From Toxoplasma gondii ME49 (Eukaryota; Apicomplexa; Conoidasida; Eucoccidiorida; Sarcocystidae): DNA of 64,000 bases. The position numbers were made by a program, and so were the translations under genes. Positions within the stretch are counted from its first letter, which is position 1. Each line of letters starts with the position of its first letter. The notes below the pieces were generated by a model. The model had not been told where the DNA came from. It did not search any database and saw only the letters and a list, made by a program, of their open reading frames with translations. This document shows, in pieces, positions 13,101 through 26,600 of the stretch. The stretch is from NCBI RefSeq assembly GCF_000006565.2, contig NC_031471.1:1552661-1616660 (forward strand), in the 5' to 3' direction.

Positions 13101-13851
13101 TGGACAAAGTGATTTTTGTCTTGCGTGTGGGTGTGCGTCGAATGGTTGCTTCTCAGGCAATCACATTGGGAGACTTTAACAGCGAGCCTCGATTGATTTT
13201 CGTCGCTCGAAGGAACATCGAAAAGTAAGGAAGCAACATTTTCTTTGAACATGGCTACTCATAAAATACAGATGAAATAACTGAATTACCACATGTTCAG
13301 TTCAAAACGGTATATGCGGAGAAACAACGGACGCAAAAGCGAGGATGTGCCGTGCAACATTTTTGCGTTGTGACAGTCCGGCGGCATTTGGTACAGCCTC
13401 GTTTTCTCCGGGACGTGGAAAATACTTAGTATACATATGTGTGTCTTGCTGTATACGAAGCAGTGGATAGCCGTGCTAAGAGATAGATGATGCATCAACT
13501 GTATATACGTGTGTAGACTTGTTGATGATAGGTTCGCATACAAACACACTTGTCTGACACCAGATGTGAAGACAAGCTGACTCAGAAACGCAACTGCTCG
13601 ATTTATGCGTACGTCTCTTTTTGTAGAGAGGAGGGAGGGGAGTCCACGTCGTCTGCTTATACTATCCATATATACATAGGTAGGCCTACCAGCGAGTGGG
13701 TGTGAGCGCCGATTCGCAAACAGTCAGACTGAATCGTCAACGGTTGCTCTTTTCCTTTCACTATTCTCTTCTCAGAGGCGAGGAGCTGCTGGTGGACTAC
13801 GGCGAGCGTGATCCGGACGTTATCAAAGAGCATCCATGGCTGAACAGCTGA
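4131..13851 (+). CDS. SET8: SET8-type histone H4 lysine-20 methyltransferase
   Basis: Transfers methyl groups from S-adenosylmethionine to histone H4 lysine 20 in the nucleus. Exons by phase-matched splice sites: 4131-5747, 6427-8429, 8548-9486, 9762-10238, 10855-10992, 11274-11431, 12195-12273, 12528-12654, 13157-13224, 13776-13851. Together they give 1,893 residues. The SET domain lies at about 1756-1880: KVPGKGRAVFAA, the cofactor motif LINHSRRNPN (Asn1835-His1836), then GEELLVDYGE and a C-terminal HPWLNS matching the HPWLKH end of human SET8. Phe1808 (in SFMFYF) replaces a tyrosine of the human enzyme. Residues 1-1700 are mostly low-complexity Ser/Glu/Arg, with a charged, probably helical stretch near 1645-1679. 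The start is the first in-frame ATG. Acceptors at 6388 and 6556 are also in phase for exon 2; 6427 is preferred because it gives the length and Phe numbering I recall for T. gondii SET8. SET exons are certain; the join to exons 1-3 is inferred. Confidence 0.86.
11274..13851 (+). other. SET8: Catalytic SET-domain exons of SET8
   Basis: Five exons (11274-11431, 12195-12273, 12528-12654, 13157-13224, 13776-13851) encode the whole SET fold. All joins keep frame: lysine codon split aa|g into 11274, glutamate g|ag into 12195, glycine gg|g into 12528, phase 0 into 13157, lysine aa|a into 13776. The donor after 12654 is GTACGG, weaker than the GTAAG donors at 11432 and 13225. The introns are 763, 254, 502 and 551 bases. 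Confidence 0.9.
12780..12811. repeat. GATA-type short repeat in a SET8 intron
   Basis: Imperfect GATA/GATG units in the intron between the exon ending at 12654 and the exon starting at 13157. It is the same kind of repeat as the larger one in the helicase gene near 57.3 kb. Confidence 0.6.
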
Positions 13852-16832
13852 GGCTCGCGTTTTCGTGGTTTTATTTTTCGATATCCCTATGCATGTGTGC
13901 GCTTGCTCTTTATGCGGTAAGCCGCAGGGATGAGTGACCCGGTGGTGTGTCAAATCACAGACGCAAAGCGCTACTGACATCTGCGGGCGTTACGTAGATG
14001 GCAGTTGTCTCGCTTGACCATAGGCCGACATCAGTATCTACCTTACATATTTACATATGTGTACCTGCGGACGATCATTTCTTCGCCAGGCGCTCTCGAG
14101 TCTGAGTTACACGTGAGGGAGTGTCACTCTGTGTCCAGAGATGCTGAAGGGGAAGACTTAGCAGCCTTTCAGGGCTTCGATTTCTGCTGGGGATGCGTTG
14201 TTTTTCAGACTCGCTCCTGTCAATTGTCCAATGCCTTTGTCAACCGTTTTCCTTGCAAGTGTTTTTTCAGATTGCCTAATCTGTCCCTAAGTGGCTGTGC
14301 TCTTTGATCAAGAAAAGCGGAGGAAGAACGCCTGGTGCATGATGCTGCGGGAACTAGCAAATAATTTCTGCTCGAATGCATCTACATGCGTGTGTGGGAC
14401 TTTTTTACGGGCGCGGGAAAGAACCGTGCCCAGAAAAGGGAGACACGACGGTTCTTTCCGACGTCTTGTGTGTGCCGTCTTCACTCCCGTTGTTTTCTCT
14501 GTGCAGTTCAAGTGTCTTTTTTCGAGCTGCAGCCTTAGCACTTGCACCCTTGAATTACGCTTAGCAACTATGTATTCGCTTCAAAAACGACGCGTATATA
14601 CAGTGCTGTATTGCGGTATTTGCGTTTGCAATCACACACAGAGTCCACTGTACGATGATTCGTAGGCATGTGCATGCGTATGCATCATGTGTTTCGCGTG
14701 TGACAAAAGCAATTGTTCACCTGTCATGGTGCAACGAAGTTCATCATGTCTCTTTTGCTTCTTCCAAATATCTACCTGCAGTAAAAGACCACGAATTCAT
14801 ATCTCGCGTCTCCATAAAGAGCCCCTCAGCCTTACTTAGACACGACACAACTAGCCACGGAGGTCGCACAACTACATGCAACAACAAGCTTGCCCTCCCA
14901 TTTTCCTTCTAATCAGATTTCTGATTCTCTTATACAGCTGATGTACTTATATATGCTCCGGCGAGTCCAATTCCGTATCGCGAAAACACCCTTTGAAGAC
15001 TTCATCCCCGTTTCCCGGTTGCACGGAAACGCAGAGTGCATGGACTGTTATGCCAATGCAGAAGGAGGGGTGATTTTTTGCGTCAGTTCTTTCTTGTGTT
15101 TGCCAACAGAATTGAGCGCACTCCAATCGACTTTTTTTTTACTTGTGGCTAATTGCCTCTGTCACCAAATGTGAGAACGAAAATGAAACGTGTGTCGCTA
15201 CATATGCTGTGGACCAGCGGCGCTGTAGTCACCCTGCAGGAGGGATAAGAGGCCACGAACTGCCTTCTCAATAGCAGCTGTGTCGTCTACAAGCCGAAGA
15301 CACCTTGTTGAAAAGATAAGCGCGCCGTTTTTTACCGTCGAGCTACAACTGAAAACACGGTAGCATGTCCGTCGCCTCGATTCCTCTCTTGCCTCCGCAC
15401 ACAGCAATAACAGAAATCATAAACTCGCTCTCCCGCAGTGCTCCCATATACTCACCTCGTCGCATGCGGGAGGCTGGTCAGCGGTGGCTGCCCGCGATAT
15501 CTCACCGCAACTAAGAGGCAAACAAGCTGGTATAGAAAAGAACGAAATCAGGGCACACCAGAATTGAGGCAAACGACGCTGAGAGAGTGATCTCCGCAAC
15601 ATCGTGGAACGGGAGGTACAGGCGACAGAGAAACCGTTAACAAACGAAAGTGGAGCAGTAGTTATCCAGTGGATTCAGTCGCGACAACGGCAGCAGAACA
15701 GAAAAGGAACAGTGAAAAGCAGAAAGGAAGAGGCATTCGTCTGAAATTTCCACTCAACACGGGAGGACAGAAACAGTATAAAAAACACTCACCAAGCATT
15801 CACATAAAAGAACCCGAGTCAAACCTGAAGATGGGGTCCAGTCCCGGGCACAAGAACGCGAAAGATGGATCAGGGCATCGAGAAACGCAAGCAAGTGCCC
15901 GATGTGAAGACGCAGGTTTCCGTTTCATCGGCGGCATCAGCGAACGCAACAGGGAAATGGCGACGAGGGGACAAAGAGGACGCAGAGGCAACAAACAAGT
16001 ACAGCTCGTACGTGGCCAACGGACAGACAATCTCACGCCCGTAAGCCTAAACCGATATTTATACTGACACAACCCTTTGCATCTTGAGATGCAGTGATTT
16101 TTATCTTAACCTTTGGTCCTTAGGTAACGGACAGAGAGACGCCCTAGAAACATCCCAATGTGTTTACAGCGAAACTGTTTTCCTTCACATATGACAGCGC
16201 AGCTCAGCATTTGCCACCTCGTAAGACGGTGGTGAATGTCGCATACGGACCGCATCTCTCACAAGAGGAAGCAAATGCAAGGCAACAGTTGCGAACAGGC
16301 GTGCGACGACGCACGCGGCGGAAGCAGAGGTACCGCAAATCACAGTCACATCAAACAACCAGACTGCACAAGTTTACTGTGAAAAAACACAGTTTGTACG
16401 TTTAAGAGGTAAGCCACCGAGTGCAGGCAGCATACAGACTCTTCCACTAAAGTTCGACCAAAATCACACAGGCACACACAAATAGAAAACCACATGCAGA
16501 GGTGCAACAACACGTTTGTCTCAACAGCATGCATACCTAATAACAATGCTAAGCGAAGCTCTGCACGCTCGCACCCGTCACGTCTAGACGCCCTGATGGC
16601 GATCACACCATATTCTTCATCTGTACATGTATGTATGTGTATATATGTGTGTATATATGTATATATATAAATAGAGCGTAACCACTAGCAGCCCCCGTTG
16701 AGCCTGGCTTATTTCACACTTCGGGGGTCCAAAAAAAGGATATACGGTTAGAGGTCGATTCTTGTCTGCACACGGCCGCGCTGATAGGTACATTTGTCTG
16801 CCTGTCCTCGGTTAGACTCCTTTACAAACGGC
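13852..16832. other. Convergent intergenic region between SET8 and the ApiAP2 gene
   Basis: SET8 ends on the plus strand and the ApiAP2 gene ends on the minus strand, so this interval should hold both 3' untranslated regions. No reading frame looks like a protein. A TA/TG-rich microsatellite lies at about 16622-16672. Confidence 0.6.
16622..16672. repeat. TA/TG-rich microsatellite
   Basis: Alternating TATG and TATA units, about 50 bases, downstream of the ApiAP2 stop codon. Confidence 0.75.
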
Positions 16833-19800
16833 TCATGTTTCGTCTTCGTCGTCCTCTGCGTCTGTAACACTCCATTCTTCGTCCCCGTCCTTTCTTCGTC
16901 GCTTGCTTTTTGTACCTTCGTTGTTTTCGCTTTCTCTCAATGATGAAGCCTCTGCTTCGTCGTCGTCTTCCTTCGTCCTTTTCTCCTTCCTCGATTCATC
17001 CAACTTTCCGACTTCTGTCTGTGCATCGTTCTTTGCCTTCGCCAGACACTCGTCATGCCCTACTGCCGTAAGCACCCCCTTGTCGTCCTCCTCTGTCTCT
17101 TTCCCAATCTCGCTACTAGCATCCCTCGCCATCCTTTTCGCCTCCTCGCTCCCTTCGCTTTCTCTCGCTTCTGCTTGCCGCCCTGCCGGCTCCATCAAAG
17201 ACGGAGGAGCCGCGAGCTGCTCAAGTGTTACGACTCGCAGCTCCCTCTTCACGGTTTTCTGACCAGGGATCGTGGCTGTGTTTCCTGTTTCGCGTGCGCA
17301 TTCCTGGTCTCTTCGCCCTTCCCCTTCTTCTCCTTCTGCTTCACTGTCGTGCTTCGCCGACGTAGGCGGAAACGCACCGGGATCCACACCGAGATGTTTG
17401 CCTACGTAGGCACCTGGTTCTTCTCTTCCTCTCTCGCCTTCGTCGCATGCCCTTGCACTTCTTACACTGAGCGACGCTCCTGTCTGGAAACACGAAGGCG
17501 CCGCAACGCATGAAAAACGAGATTTGTCTCGCTCTCCCCCTATACCGCGTGTCCCCTTGCTCGTGTCTGTCCGGCGCTGCTGACTTCGCTCTGTCGCCTG
17601 ACGGGCTCGGGCGGCCGCCCGTTCTCTCGCCTCGCCTCGGCATGCCTCGGCTCTCATTTTCGCGTTCAGAAAGCCGTATTTCGCCGCTGCGAAAGTCCGT
17701 TTATGTTGTTTTCCATCTTCGTTCCAACGAGCCGTCCACTTCTGTCCGCTTTTGTCATACACAACACCACTCACGCCACTGCGATACAAGCATCCGGTCT
17801 CTGGGCCTCCGCAGCGGCAGTCCCCGCCACCTAGGCCCCGGCACCCCACAAACGGAGACACCCCCGCCGGCGGTCCCACAAACGGTAACAGCCCCTCCAC
17901 TGCCCCCGCCACACTTCGCGAAGCCCCGCCATCCTTTAGCGGAGGAGACAGCGCGCTTGTGCACTCGCCCAAACGGGACGAATCCCCCCCGGTCGCCCCT
18001 TGGCTCGTTGGATCCGTGAAGGGAGAGAGAGGAACGGATGGCGCGAGTCGCCTTGTGCTTTGGCCTCGAAACTCGGGAGAGGAATACAGAAGCAAGTGAG
18101 ACGGCAACTCCCCACCAGAGAAAGGAAGAGAAGCTGCATTCCTATCCCCTTCCTCCCCAAACGGTGGCCGGCTTGACAACTCAAAAGCAGAAGACGTCAA
18201 GGGTGTTCCACCTGAACCAAAAAAGGACGTAGGCGTTTCCAACGCGTGTCCAGGCCCGCTCGTTGAGAGAGAGGATAGGACTGACTGCAACCCACTGTCA
18301 CTGTGCCAGTCATTCCGGTTTCGGTGGCCTAGAGAGCCAAGCTTTGTCGAACCGATACAAGAGGAAGGTGTCGCTTCACCAGGTCTGTCTGTATCTGAAG
18401 GAGAGTTCGAGAGAGGATTGCTCCTTCGGTCGGTGGAAGCACAAGCATTCGAGCTAGAAAACGTGTGTGGATTCGTGCTGCCTACGTCAGCGGAACTGTA
18501 CGTCTCCGATAGGTGAGATGCCCTGCCTCGGTGTCTCTCTTCTTGTTCTCTCTTGGATAACCGAACGAGGTGGAGAGCGAGATTACGAAAGAAACGCCCT
18601 TCATCCGCGTCGTCCTGGTCAGCATTCGACACGCGCTTCGTATCTGCTTCCACTCCCTCGATGTTACTCCCACCCGCTCGCCGACTTGCTTTCCGATCTT
18701 CTGGCCGTCTCTCACTGTCTCCCCCAACGTGTCCCCTTTCGGTTCCGTCCTCGCGAGGTCTTCTGTGGTCTTCTCGTCTCGCTTGAGTATCTTCTTCCTG
18801 AGCCTGAGCCACCACTCTGGACAGGAAGGCAGAGAACGAGGGAAAAGAAAATACGTCAGGATGCAGATCTCGTCCAGGGCCTTCTTGTTCCCCAGCAGTC
18901 CCTGTCAACTCTTCCGTCTCCGTCGATGCCACATGTGTTGCACAGCTGCCTAGGAGAGAAGGAATGTGAGACGAACAAGGTTCTGAGAGAGTCGAGGACG
19001 TTACCCTAGACCCTTGACCTGTCGAGAACGGACAGTGTGGTGGTGAGTATGGAAGCGAGAGGGAGGCAAAATGTGACTGTGAAAGGCCTTCATCCCTAAA
19101 CGCCTTTCCCCGTCCTTCTCTCCACTCGCGCGCACTGTCTCCCGCAGAAACACGTTCCGCAAGTTCGCTTTTCTGTCTCCTCAGAAACAACTGGACTGCC
19201 GTCCGCAAAATCCCTTTAGGCGCGCTGTCAGAAGAAAATCTCTCGTCTTCCCGCTCCACGGAGCTGACCTCTTGCTGCCCTTTGACAGCATGTACGCCTG
19301 AAAAAGACAGAGACGGCAACGCTTCGTCCCCTGTTCTCTTGGTCTCGAAGCCGACTTCGGGTGCGCTCACGGACGTAAGACGAGGAGCCGAGGCAGAAGC
19401 AAAAGTCAACACTGCAGAGAGCTGGTCAGCAGTGCTCTCCCCTGAGAAGACACCCAGTGGCTTGCCGTTTGGAGCTGCTCGGCTGGGGAAGGCAACCGTC
19501 GAAGGTTCTCTCTCAGCGTTCCTTACAGGTCCCGCATCCTCTGCTTTTGTGGCCAGCAGGCTGTCTCCACTCACGGCGCTACTTGCGATGTGGCTCAAGG
19601 CATTTGCTAGACGATGCGGGACTGCCGACTGCTTTATCGAAAGATAAGACGAGGGAAGAAGAAGAGGCGACGATGGCAGATTGTCCGCAGAGGACCCGAC
19701 CAGCTGCTGAGAGGAAAGGTTCTGAGGTGGAGAAAGCAGGGACGAGGCAGGAGAAGGAGGGGTCGAAGAGAGAGGTGAGTACGCATTTGCCAAGGTACGT

Positions 19801-20447
19801 GGACCTCCAGACGAAGCCTGGGCAGAGGCTGTCGTTGTACAGGAACCAACGGGCATACCTCCTGACGACGAAGAAACAGAAACGCGTTTCGACGCCAAAC
19901 GCGAAGCATACAACGAAGACAGAGGCGACTGCGTATCACGTGTCGGGATCCCGGTGAGAGTCGGACTCTCATACACGCAGGATGGGACTGTGGAAAAGAA
20001 ACCGGAATGTCCTTCCGCTACGCCATTCTGTGCACACACCCAGGACAACAGAAGCTGCAGCCATCATGCTTTCACACGTTGGTCATCGTAGACTGCAATC
20101 TTCGCTTTGCCCAGCAGAAAAGGCGTCCAGACGCGCCTGATCAGAGAACGAGAGATCTAAAGCAATACAGTCACAGCCACACATCCAACTCTAAACCCAT
20201 ACGCTAGAACATTGCCCACGGTTGTACAAATGCGCACAGGCACACAGACATGCACATCACAAAAACAGAAAGTTCCTCTTCCACGTGTAATCCGAGAGGC
20301 TCCCGCATACCTCTTGAAGGTGGCTAAGGCTGTGGAACACCGAAGATAAACATGCACTTGCGATTGCCCTTCATTCGTGCGCAATACTACCTCACGCAGA
20401 ATACACACACAGCTGCACTAAGTGCATATATATATATACATATATAT

Positions 20448-20480
<33 letters not shown>

Positions 20481-23400
20481 CGTCCCTTTATTTACCTTTC
20501 CGCGTGTCGAGGAGCAAACGAAACGGTCTCCGGCATCCTGCGTTTGCTGCTCTTGGAGTTTCCGAAGCAGAACGAGCAACTGGCTATGCTGATGTTTCTC
20601 TCGAGCACGCAAGTGCTTTTGGTAGTTCGCGTTCTCTAAGATGTGAATGAGCTCTGCGGCTAGGGTTTCAGATCTCCGGCGGACGCGTTCCGTTTCTGTC
20701 GTATCTTCCCTTCGGGCACCTATATCGAGCTCGTGCTCGTCTGCACCCTGCAGGCGTCGTCCTTTGCCACAAGAGCCTCCCGCTGGGATAAACTCCGGGG
20801 TCTGTCCTTGCCCTTTGTCTCCTCTGTTTTGCTCGTTTCGCTCTTCGCTCCTTCGATGGCCGAGCACTTCGGCCTCCCCCGAATGTGGCACGGCAGCGGG
20901 AGCAGATGCATCGGAGGCCGGGGGAAGCCTGAAGAAGGAGGGAAACGAAAGTTGAGCTCTGAGCAACTGCTCCTCTTCTTCCTCACCTCGGAGGTTGTCC
21001 AAGGGCGTGGCCAACTGGTGGGCCATCCACTGGAGGTTTTCCGGAAGCGTTTCGCACGGCGTCTTCTCGCCCTCACCAGGGCGGTTTTCGTTGCCTTTTT
21101 CTTCTCCTTGTTCCGCGGCATCTGTCCACGAGTGAGTGCATTCGTCGTCATGAGTCGGCAGTGTTTCCTCGATTCTCGGAGCGTAAGAAGGTGACTCACA
21201 GTTGCCAGTCTCTTTGTTTTCAGACTCCTCTTCTAGTTTCTGTTGCTCCTCTGATATCGGCCTTCTCTCGTGCCCGTGCTCCTGCTCTAAGACTTCCTGA
21301 GCTGTGCCCGACCACAGAGGCACCGAAATTAACTCGGCGGATATCGAGTTGTGAAACGAACCTTGTAGTGCCTCCGTCCGACCATCGCCCTCGCTTCCCT
21401 CACCAGCCGTTTTCTCTCGCGTTTTCCCTTCCTCATGCTTGTCTCCATCGCAGTTCGTGGATGCCTTCTCACAGTTCATCGACTCTTGACCTTCTTCTTC
21501 CATTCCAGGTCTGCGTGTCTCTTCTTCATTACGTTTGCCCTGAGACCCACCGCACTGTGCCGCCTCCTCTCCCGCCTCCATGCTGCTTACACGCGCACTA
21601 CCACGCGCGACACAAGAGGATAGAGAGTCAGGGGCTTTCTGACCAAAGGATAAGAGCGTGTGAGGAAGTCTCTGTAATTCCGTGTGTTCTGTCACAGCCA
21701 GAGCATCACACACAGCGTCGAGCGCCTGGGAACAAGCAGTCGAAGTTGATTCGATTAACACTTGAAGAATTGCCCCAATCCCTTTCAGCTTGTCAGACAG
21801 AACGCCGGTCAGCTGTGTCGGTACCTGCTCAGTCTCTTCGTGTCTTTCCGAATCAGCGAAATAATCCTCTGATGTCGACCTCGAACCTGTGCATTCGCCG
21901 TGAACGTCGAATGTCAAGAAACAGTCGTCTTCGTTTTGCCGATGTGTGGCCCTCGTTTCTGTTTTGTTCTGAAACGAAGGTGAAGCTGCCGAAACCTTCT
22001 GCTCCACGTAGCACTGAAGCAGCTGAAGCAGCGGGCCGAAGCAGACCAGAAGATAAAGCGCCAGCGTCCGGAAATCTGTCGCCTTCTCCACAAGTTCGGC
22101 GTGGAGAGCGTATGTGGGGCAAACCTGTCGGAAAGCTGTTGCTGTTTCCGGTTTCTTCCACGCGTCCTGTAGGCAGAGCACACTAGGTGCCCCTACCTCG
22201 TCGGGGGAAGAAGAAGCAGCAGCAACAGAAGCCGAAGAAGCGCGAGACGAAACACGCGACGAAGACGGAACACAACGGAATGACGAGGCCAGCGAAGGTG
22301 CAGTCTGCCGATTCTTCGAGCTTGGTTGCTCTGTGAACAAGGGGACGAATGACGGAGCGCGGCCGAACGGACGAAGAAAAGAAACAGCGAAGATGAGATC
22401 GAGAGCAAGTTGACGAAGTATGTTTAACCTGTTCGCGTCTCCTTCATCTTGATTCTCCTCATCTTTCTGTGTTCCCTTTTCTTCACTCTGTTTCGAAGGG
22501 CCAGACGGCACAACCGCCAGATGAACGACGTCCGACCCTCCACTTCGAGTGCAGTTTGCCTTCTTCCCGCCCCCTTCACAAAGGTCCCCCCTTATCCAAC
22601 TTTTGTGCCGCGACGCCTTTACCTGGGCATCCACAGCAGGCTGGCGATGGTTCGTCAGCTCTTTGAGTGGACTAAACGAGAGAAAAGACGAGTCGGTATC
22701 ACCGGCGTTTTCCGCTACGGCAACTGTCGGTTTCTCGGGCGTCGCCGACAGAACGGCGAATCCACAAGCAGAACAAGATGCAGAACAATCCGCAGGCAGG
22801 CTGGAGGAGGACGCAGTGGTGCTTCCTGTTAACTCCTTCGTTGTTTCACTAGAAATGGTCAGCGTCCCCCTCTTCCTGTCGAAGGCGCTGGGCTGTCCAG
22901 TGACAACCACCTGGTTTGTGCGTGGCAGTGGAGTAGACAGCAGACAGTTTTCTTTGTCTTCTTTACTGTTGACAATGCCTCCGCTCTGATCGCCGCAAGA
23001 AGGAAGTGCTAGAGCATTCAAAGGTGAAAGAGGGAACCTCCTATGCGCTTGCCAATCACCTCCGTGAACTTCTTCCCCGTTTCGGGCCTCTTGGCAAAAC
23101 CTTTCTGCCGGGTGATTCTCAGACAGGAAATTTCGTCCTTCCTGTTTACTGTCGAAAGAAGATCCGATTGTTGATACAGGCAGAGAGGAAGAAGCTTTAC
23201 CGTGCGTCGAGATGTGTCCTCCGCCAGTTCCTACGGACGGGGCGAAATTTGGTAGTCGAAAAAAGTCAGCGGTATTCCTTATTTCCCTGATGTCCTCGAC
23301 AGAAGTCTGAATGTTGTGATCTTGTGCTTCTGCCGAAAACCTCGCCACGTCAGAATTTTCAGAGGGGGCTTTACAGAGGGATGAACTATTCACGAGAGGG

Positions 23401-23657
23401 GCAGTCGTTTGTCCAGCCTCTCCCTCGCAAAAAATTATACCTGTTTCGTTTCCTCGCCCAAAACAGGATGGAGCCCCCGATGGGGCAGGCGACGGATTAT
23501 ATGACTCGGTGTCCCGGCGTCTTTCGGTTAGCAGCTGGTCCGCAACATCACTGAGATTTGCACGTATCCTCACGCGCGTCGGTGAAGCGGAACGTGTCTC
23601 GACGGCATTATTGCTGTCCTCCAAAACGGACAGACTGATGGGAAAATCAACCTGCAT
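16833..23657 (-). CDS. ApiAP2 DNA-binding protein with ACDC domain
   Basis: Putative sequence-specific nuclear regulator of the apicomplexan AP2 family. Two exons: 23657-20496 and 20027-16833, giving 2,118 residues. The start is an ATG. The donor is AAG|GTAAAT and the acceptor CACAG|AATGGC, both phase 0. The single AP2 domain is at about 1804-1851: SGVSGVVYDKSGQKW, TARW, then HKRTF and a final helix ending EACR. Residues 412-555 match the ACDC domain: NILRQLALDLIF, then YALHAELVEKATDFRTL and YLLVCFGPLLQLLQ, with a Ser/Ala-rich insertion of about 75 residues between the two halves. A helical stretch with ENANYQKHL closes exon 1. The C-terminus after the AP2 domain is acidic and ends DDEDET. 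The rest is low complexity. DNA target and stage of action cannot be told from sequence. The family call is firm; I do not know its systematic ApiAP2 name. Confidence 0.9.
20428..20480. repeat. TA microsatellite in the ApiAP2 intron
   Basis: Nearly pure TA/CA dinucleotides, about 50 bases. It begins 15 bases inside the 468-base intron from the donor (in transcript direction), so it lies next to the 5' splice site. Confidence 0.85.
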
Positions 23658-26600
23658 GGTTCACCCGCTCACCTCGAACATCGGGCGAGCTCACTTAGGC
23701 ACACGTAATGGTTCCCGCGTATATGCATGACCAAGCAGACTATATGCACCCACTAGGTATACACAACTGCTTAACGTGTAATCGCGTACCCGCCCAGATT
23801 CATAGAGATACATTTAGACGCATGTATGATGTACATGAGTATACGCAGTAAACTCAACATCGGAACGTATTCCCTTCCGGGAGGGTTCACCTAGATTTTT
23901 CATGTTTTTAAGCGATGCAAGCGACCAGCTTTTCTTTTCAAGGAGCGAAAAGGAAAAACAAAAAAGAACGAAGAAGAACAAAGGTCCCCGTTGTTTATAC
24001 GAAGCAATGAATGATAATACATCCTCAACAAGCTCAGCATATGAAGATATACCACCGCGAACAAAATGTGGTCGTAGGCGAGCATGCAAATGAACCGTTC
24101 CTTGTTAGAGGCCGTGGCCTAATACGTCGGTATTCGCTGGTAGGGAACGGCGATTGAAAAACACAGAAACGCGGTCGCTCTCGTCAAGCTTCATACATGC
24201 AGCCCTGCCTTGAGACATTGAGAGATAAAAGTGCGTGTAACAGATCGTGTCGCAGTTAGTGCTGCAGTGCCCCTGATTTGATCTGCTTGGTGTTCCTCAA
24301 GAACAGCATGGCGAACGTGCTTCCAAAAGAGAGCAGCCGCCAAGAAACCACAAACGGAGACGGTGTACTGCGAGCACACGACTGGTTCTCGCGGTACACG
24401 GGAGACAATTAAACGCGACTCGTGTATGAAAAACAAGAGTACGGCAAGGAGAAAGGCAAGGAACAACTGCGGAGACTGAAAAGAGGGGTGTCGGCTACTT
24501 TAATTCTGATTCTGCAGTCCACCTGCAGGCTTGATCGAGACAGCAAATGAGGCTCCTGAAATATCAACTGCAAGGACACCCAACAGCGTTGCACCCGGCC
24601 TCTCCTGTGCTGATGAGAGCAAACAACGGTCGACAAACCAAGCCTGCGACAGATTCTCAATACAGAAAGGAATGCAAATCCCACACAACGGTACGAACTA
24701 ATTATCCTGGAAGAAGCGCACGAACAGAAGACCGGAGATCCCTGGTTGCTAGGATGTTGGGGGTGGGAATCAAGTCGATCGAAATGAGTGACACATTTTC
24801 ACTCGAAAACAGGACACATCCTACAAGCGCGTGCCCGCCTTCCCCCGTGTCAGAACAACGGGAAAGGCGACAGTTCTACAATGTTACCGTTCTCACGGCT
24901 CGACTCTTACGCGAACATAGGCTTATCCCCACGAACACATACCTATCACACATATGGTTGCATATGTAGAGATATTTAATTACATAGATGAGTATACAGG
25001 TACTTAAATTTGTCACTGGATGCCGAGAATGCATACAAAAAGAGCCTTCAGCACTCGGGGACGGCTGGCGGGCGGCGTGCAGCGTTAGTCCCTTTTTGGA
25101 AGAGGACTTGCTTGGCAAGCCTGACACACGACGGCAGATGCATTTGAAGCGAAAAAATTGAGTTAGCCCATTGTTCAGTTTCAGCGAGTTCCCTTGTTCC
25201 ATTCGTACTCCCTTTCAGTTTGCTCTGCATGGGAGGGAAATGGAAAAGGAAACAAGAAGGGTTTTTAAAAAGGCCGGCTACGGCGGAGAGACAGCAGGTG
25301 TCGCCCGCGTCAGTGAGTGACCGAGATGGACCTCGTGTGACGAAAGATGACCTTGCGCTTTTTGCTACGGGGCGCGATACGGGCTCGAGCACGAAAATGG
25401 AAAAGAACAGCACGGCCAGCGAAGCGAGAGACAGGAGAAAGGGAGAAGGGAGAAAAACAGATGACCTGCCCTCGTCTCTTCACCTCCGGATATTTTATGC
25501 TCTTTTTTCGTCGACCTTTTGACCCCGACGCGTAGGTTGGTAATAATCAACGGAAGAAGGCGGATATTCTACGAGTACAAAAACGAAGACTCCACGCCTT
25601 TGCAGTTTCCTCATTCCAGGGGGAAAGGTGTACGCAGCGTCAAAAGGCGAATGAAGAAACCTATTGACTGAACAAGCGACGAGCAGACAACTAGCGCCAC
25701 AACAGCTCCGCACGAGAGATGATTCAAAATGCGCATGTTGACAAGAATACAGATGTACCTCTGCGGGGACAAAAACACAAAGGGCGAGAGTCTCGGAGGG
25801 GACACCTGCGTTTATTGGAAAGGAAACAGCGGTAGCAATTCATTTCGCCCCTGGCGTTTTCCTCGCTTCAACATTTGTGGAGACGCGGCCTTGAAGAACA
25901 GCAAACTCATCCAAAGTTAATTCTGCTTATTTGTACATACCTGCGTGTAAATGTATAGAGCCACCTCGTGTAGAGAACAGCCCAGCTCCAGGCAAAGCCA
26001 TGAACCGTTCCAAAAAAGAAACAAAAAGTGACAGCGTCGGGCCCGCCTAGTTCTTTGTTGACCTGCTCAACTCTGAGGAGGGAATCCCCATGTGTGACGT
26101 TAGCGTCTGAAGAGACACTAGCGATGAGACGATCTCCAGACGACCCGGGGCTCACAAAGATTTGAGGCGCACAACCGCCCTGGTGCTCTGTTTGTGACAT
26201 CAAAGAACGCCATCGTTGAACCCTTGCTTCTTTTTTGTCACACGTGACGCAGGCTCAGAAAGACGCTTGTGCCACACCCCATGGAAGCTTTACAGCATTT
26301 GCAAGAACACAGGTTTAGAGAAAACAAGCAATGAAGAAATCCTGTGACCGCGCCGCCAGCGAGCCACAGAGGGACACTCACAGCAGTAGGAGAGCTATGG
26401 TCAGCAGATCAGGCGTGCAGCTTCGCTTTGACTAGTAAAACCTCAAACCTCAGCTCCCCCTGAGGATAGTTGACACCCAATCATGAGTAACAAAGTGGAC
26501 GAGATGGCAACCACGATATCGGAAATTCAAAAAGTGCAGCTCGTCTGAAGAGACTCATCAAGAGACCACGCGAGCGCTAGCCCCCCTGTTCCGCTACAGC

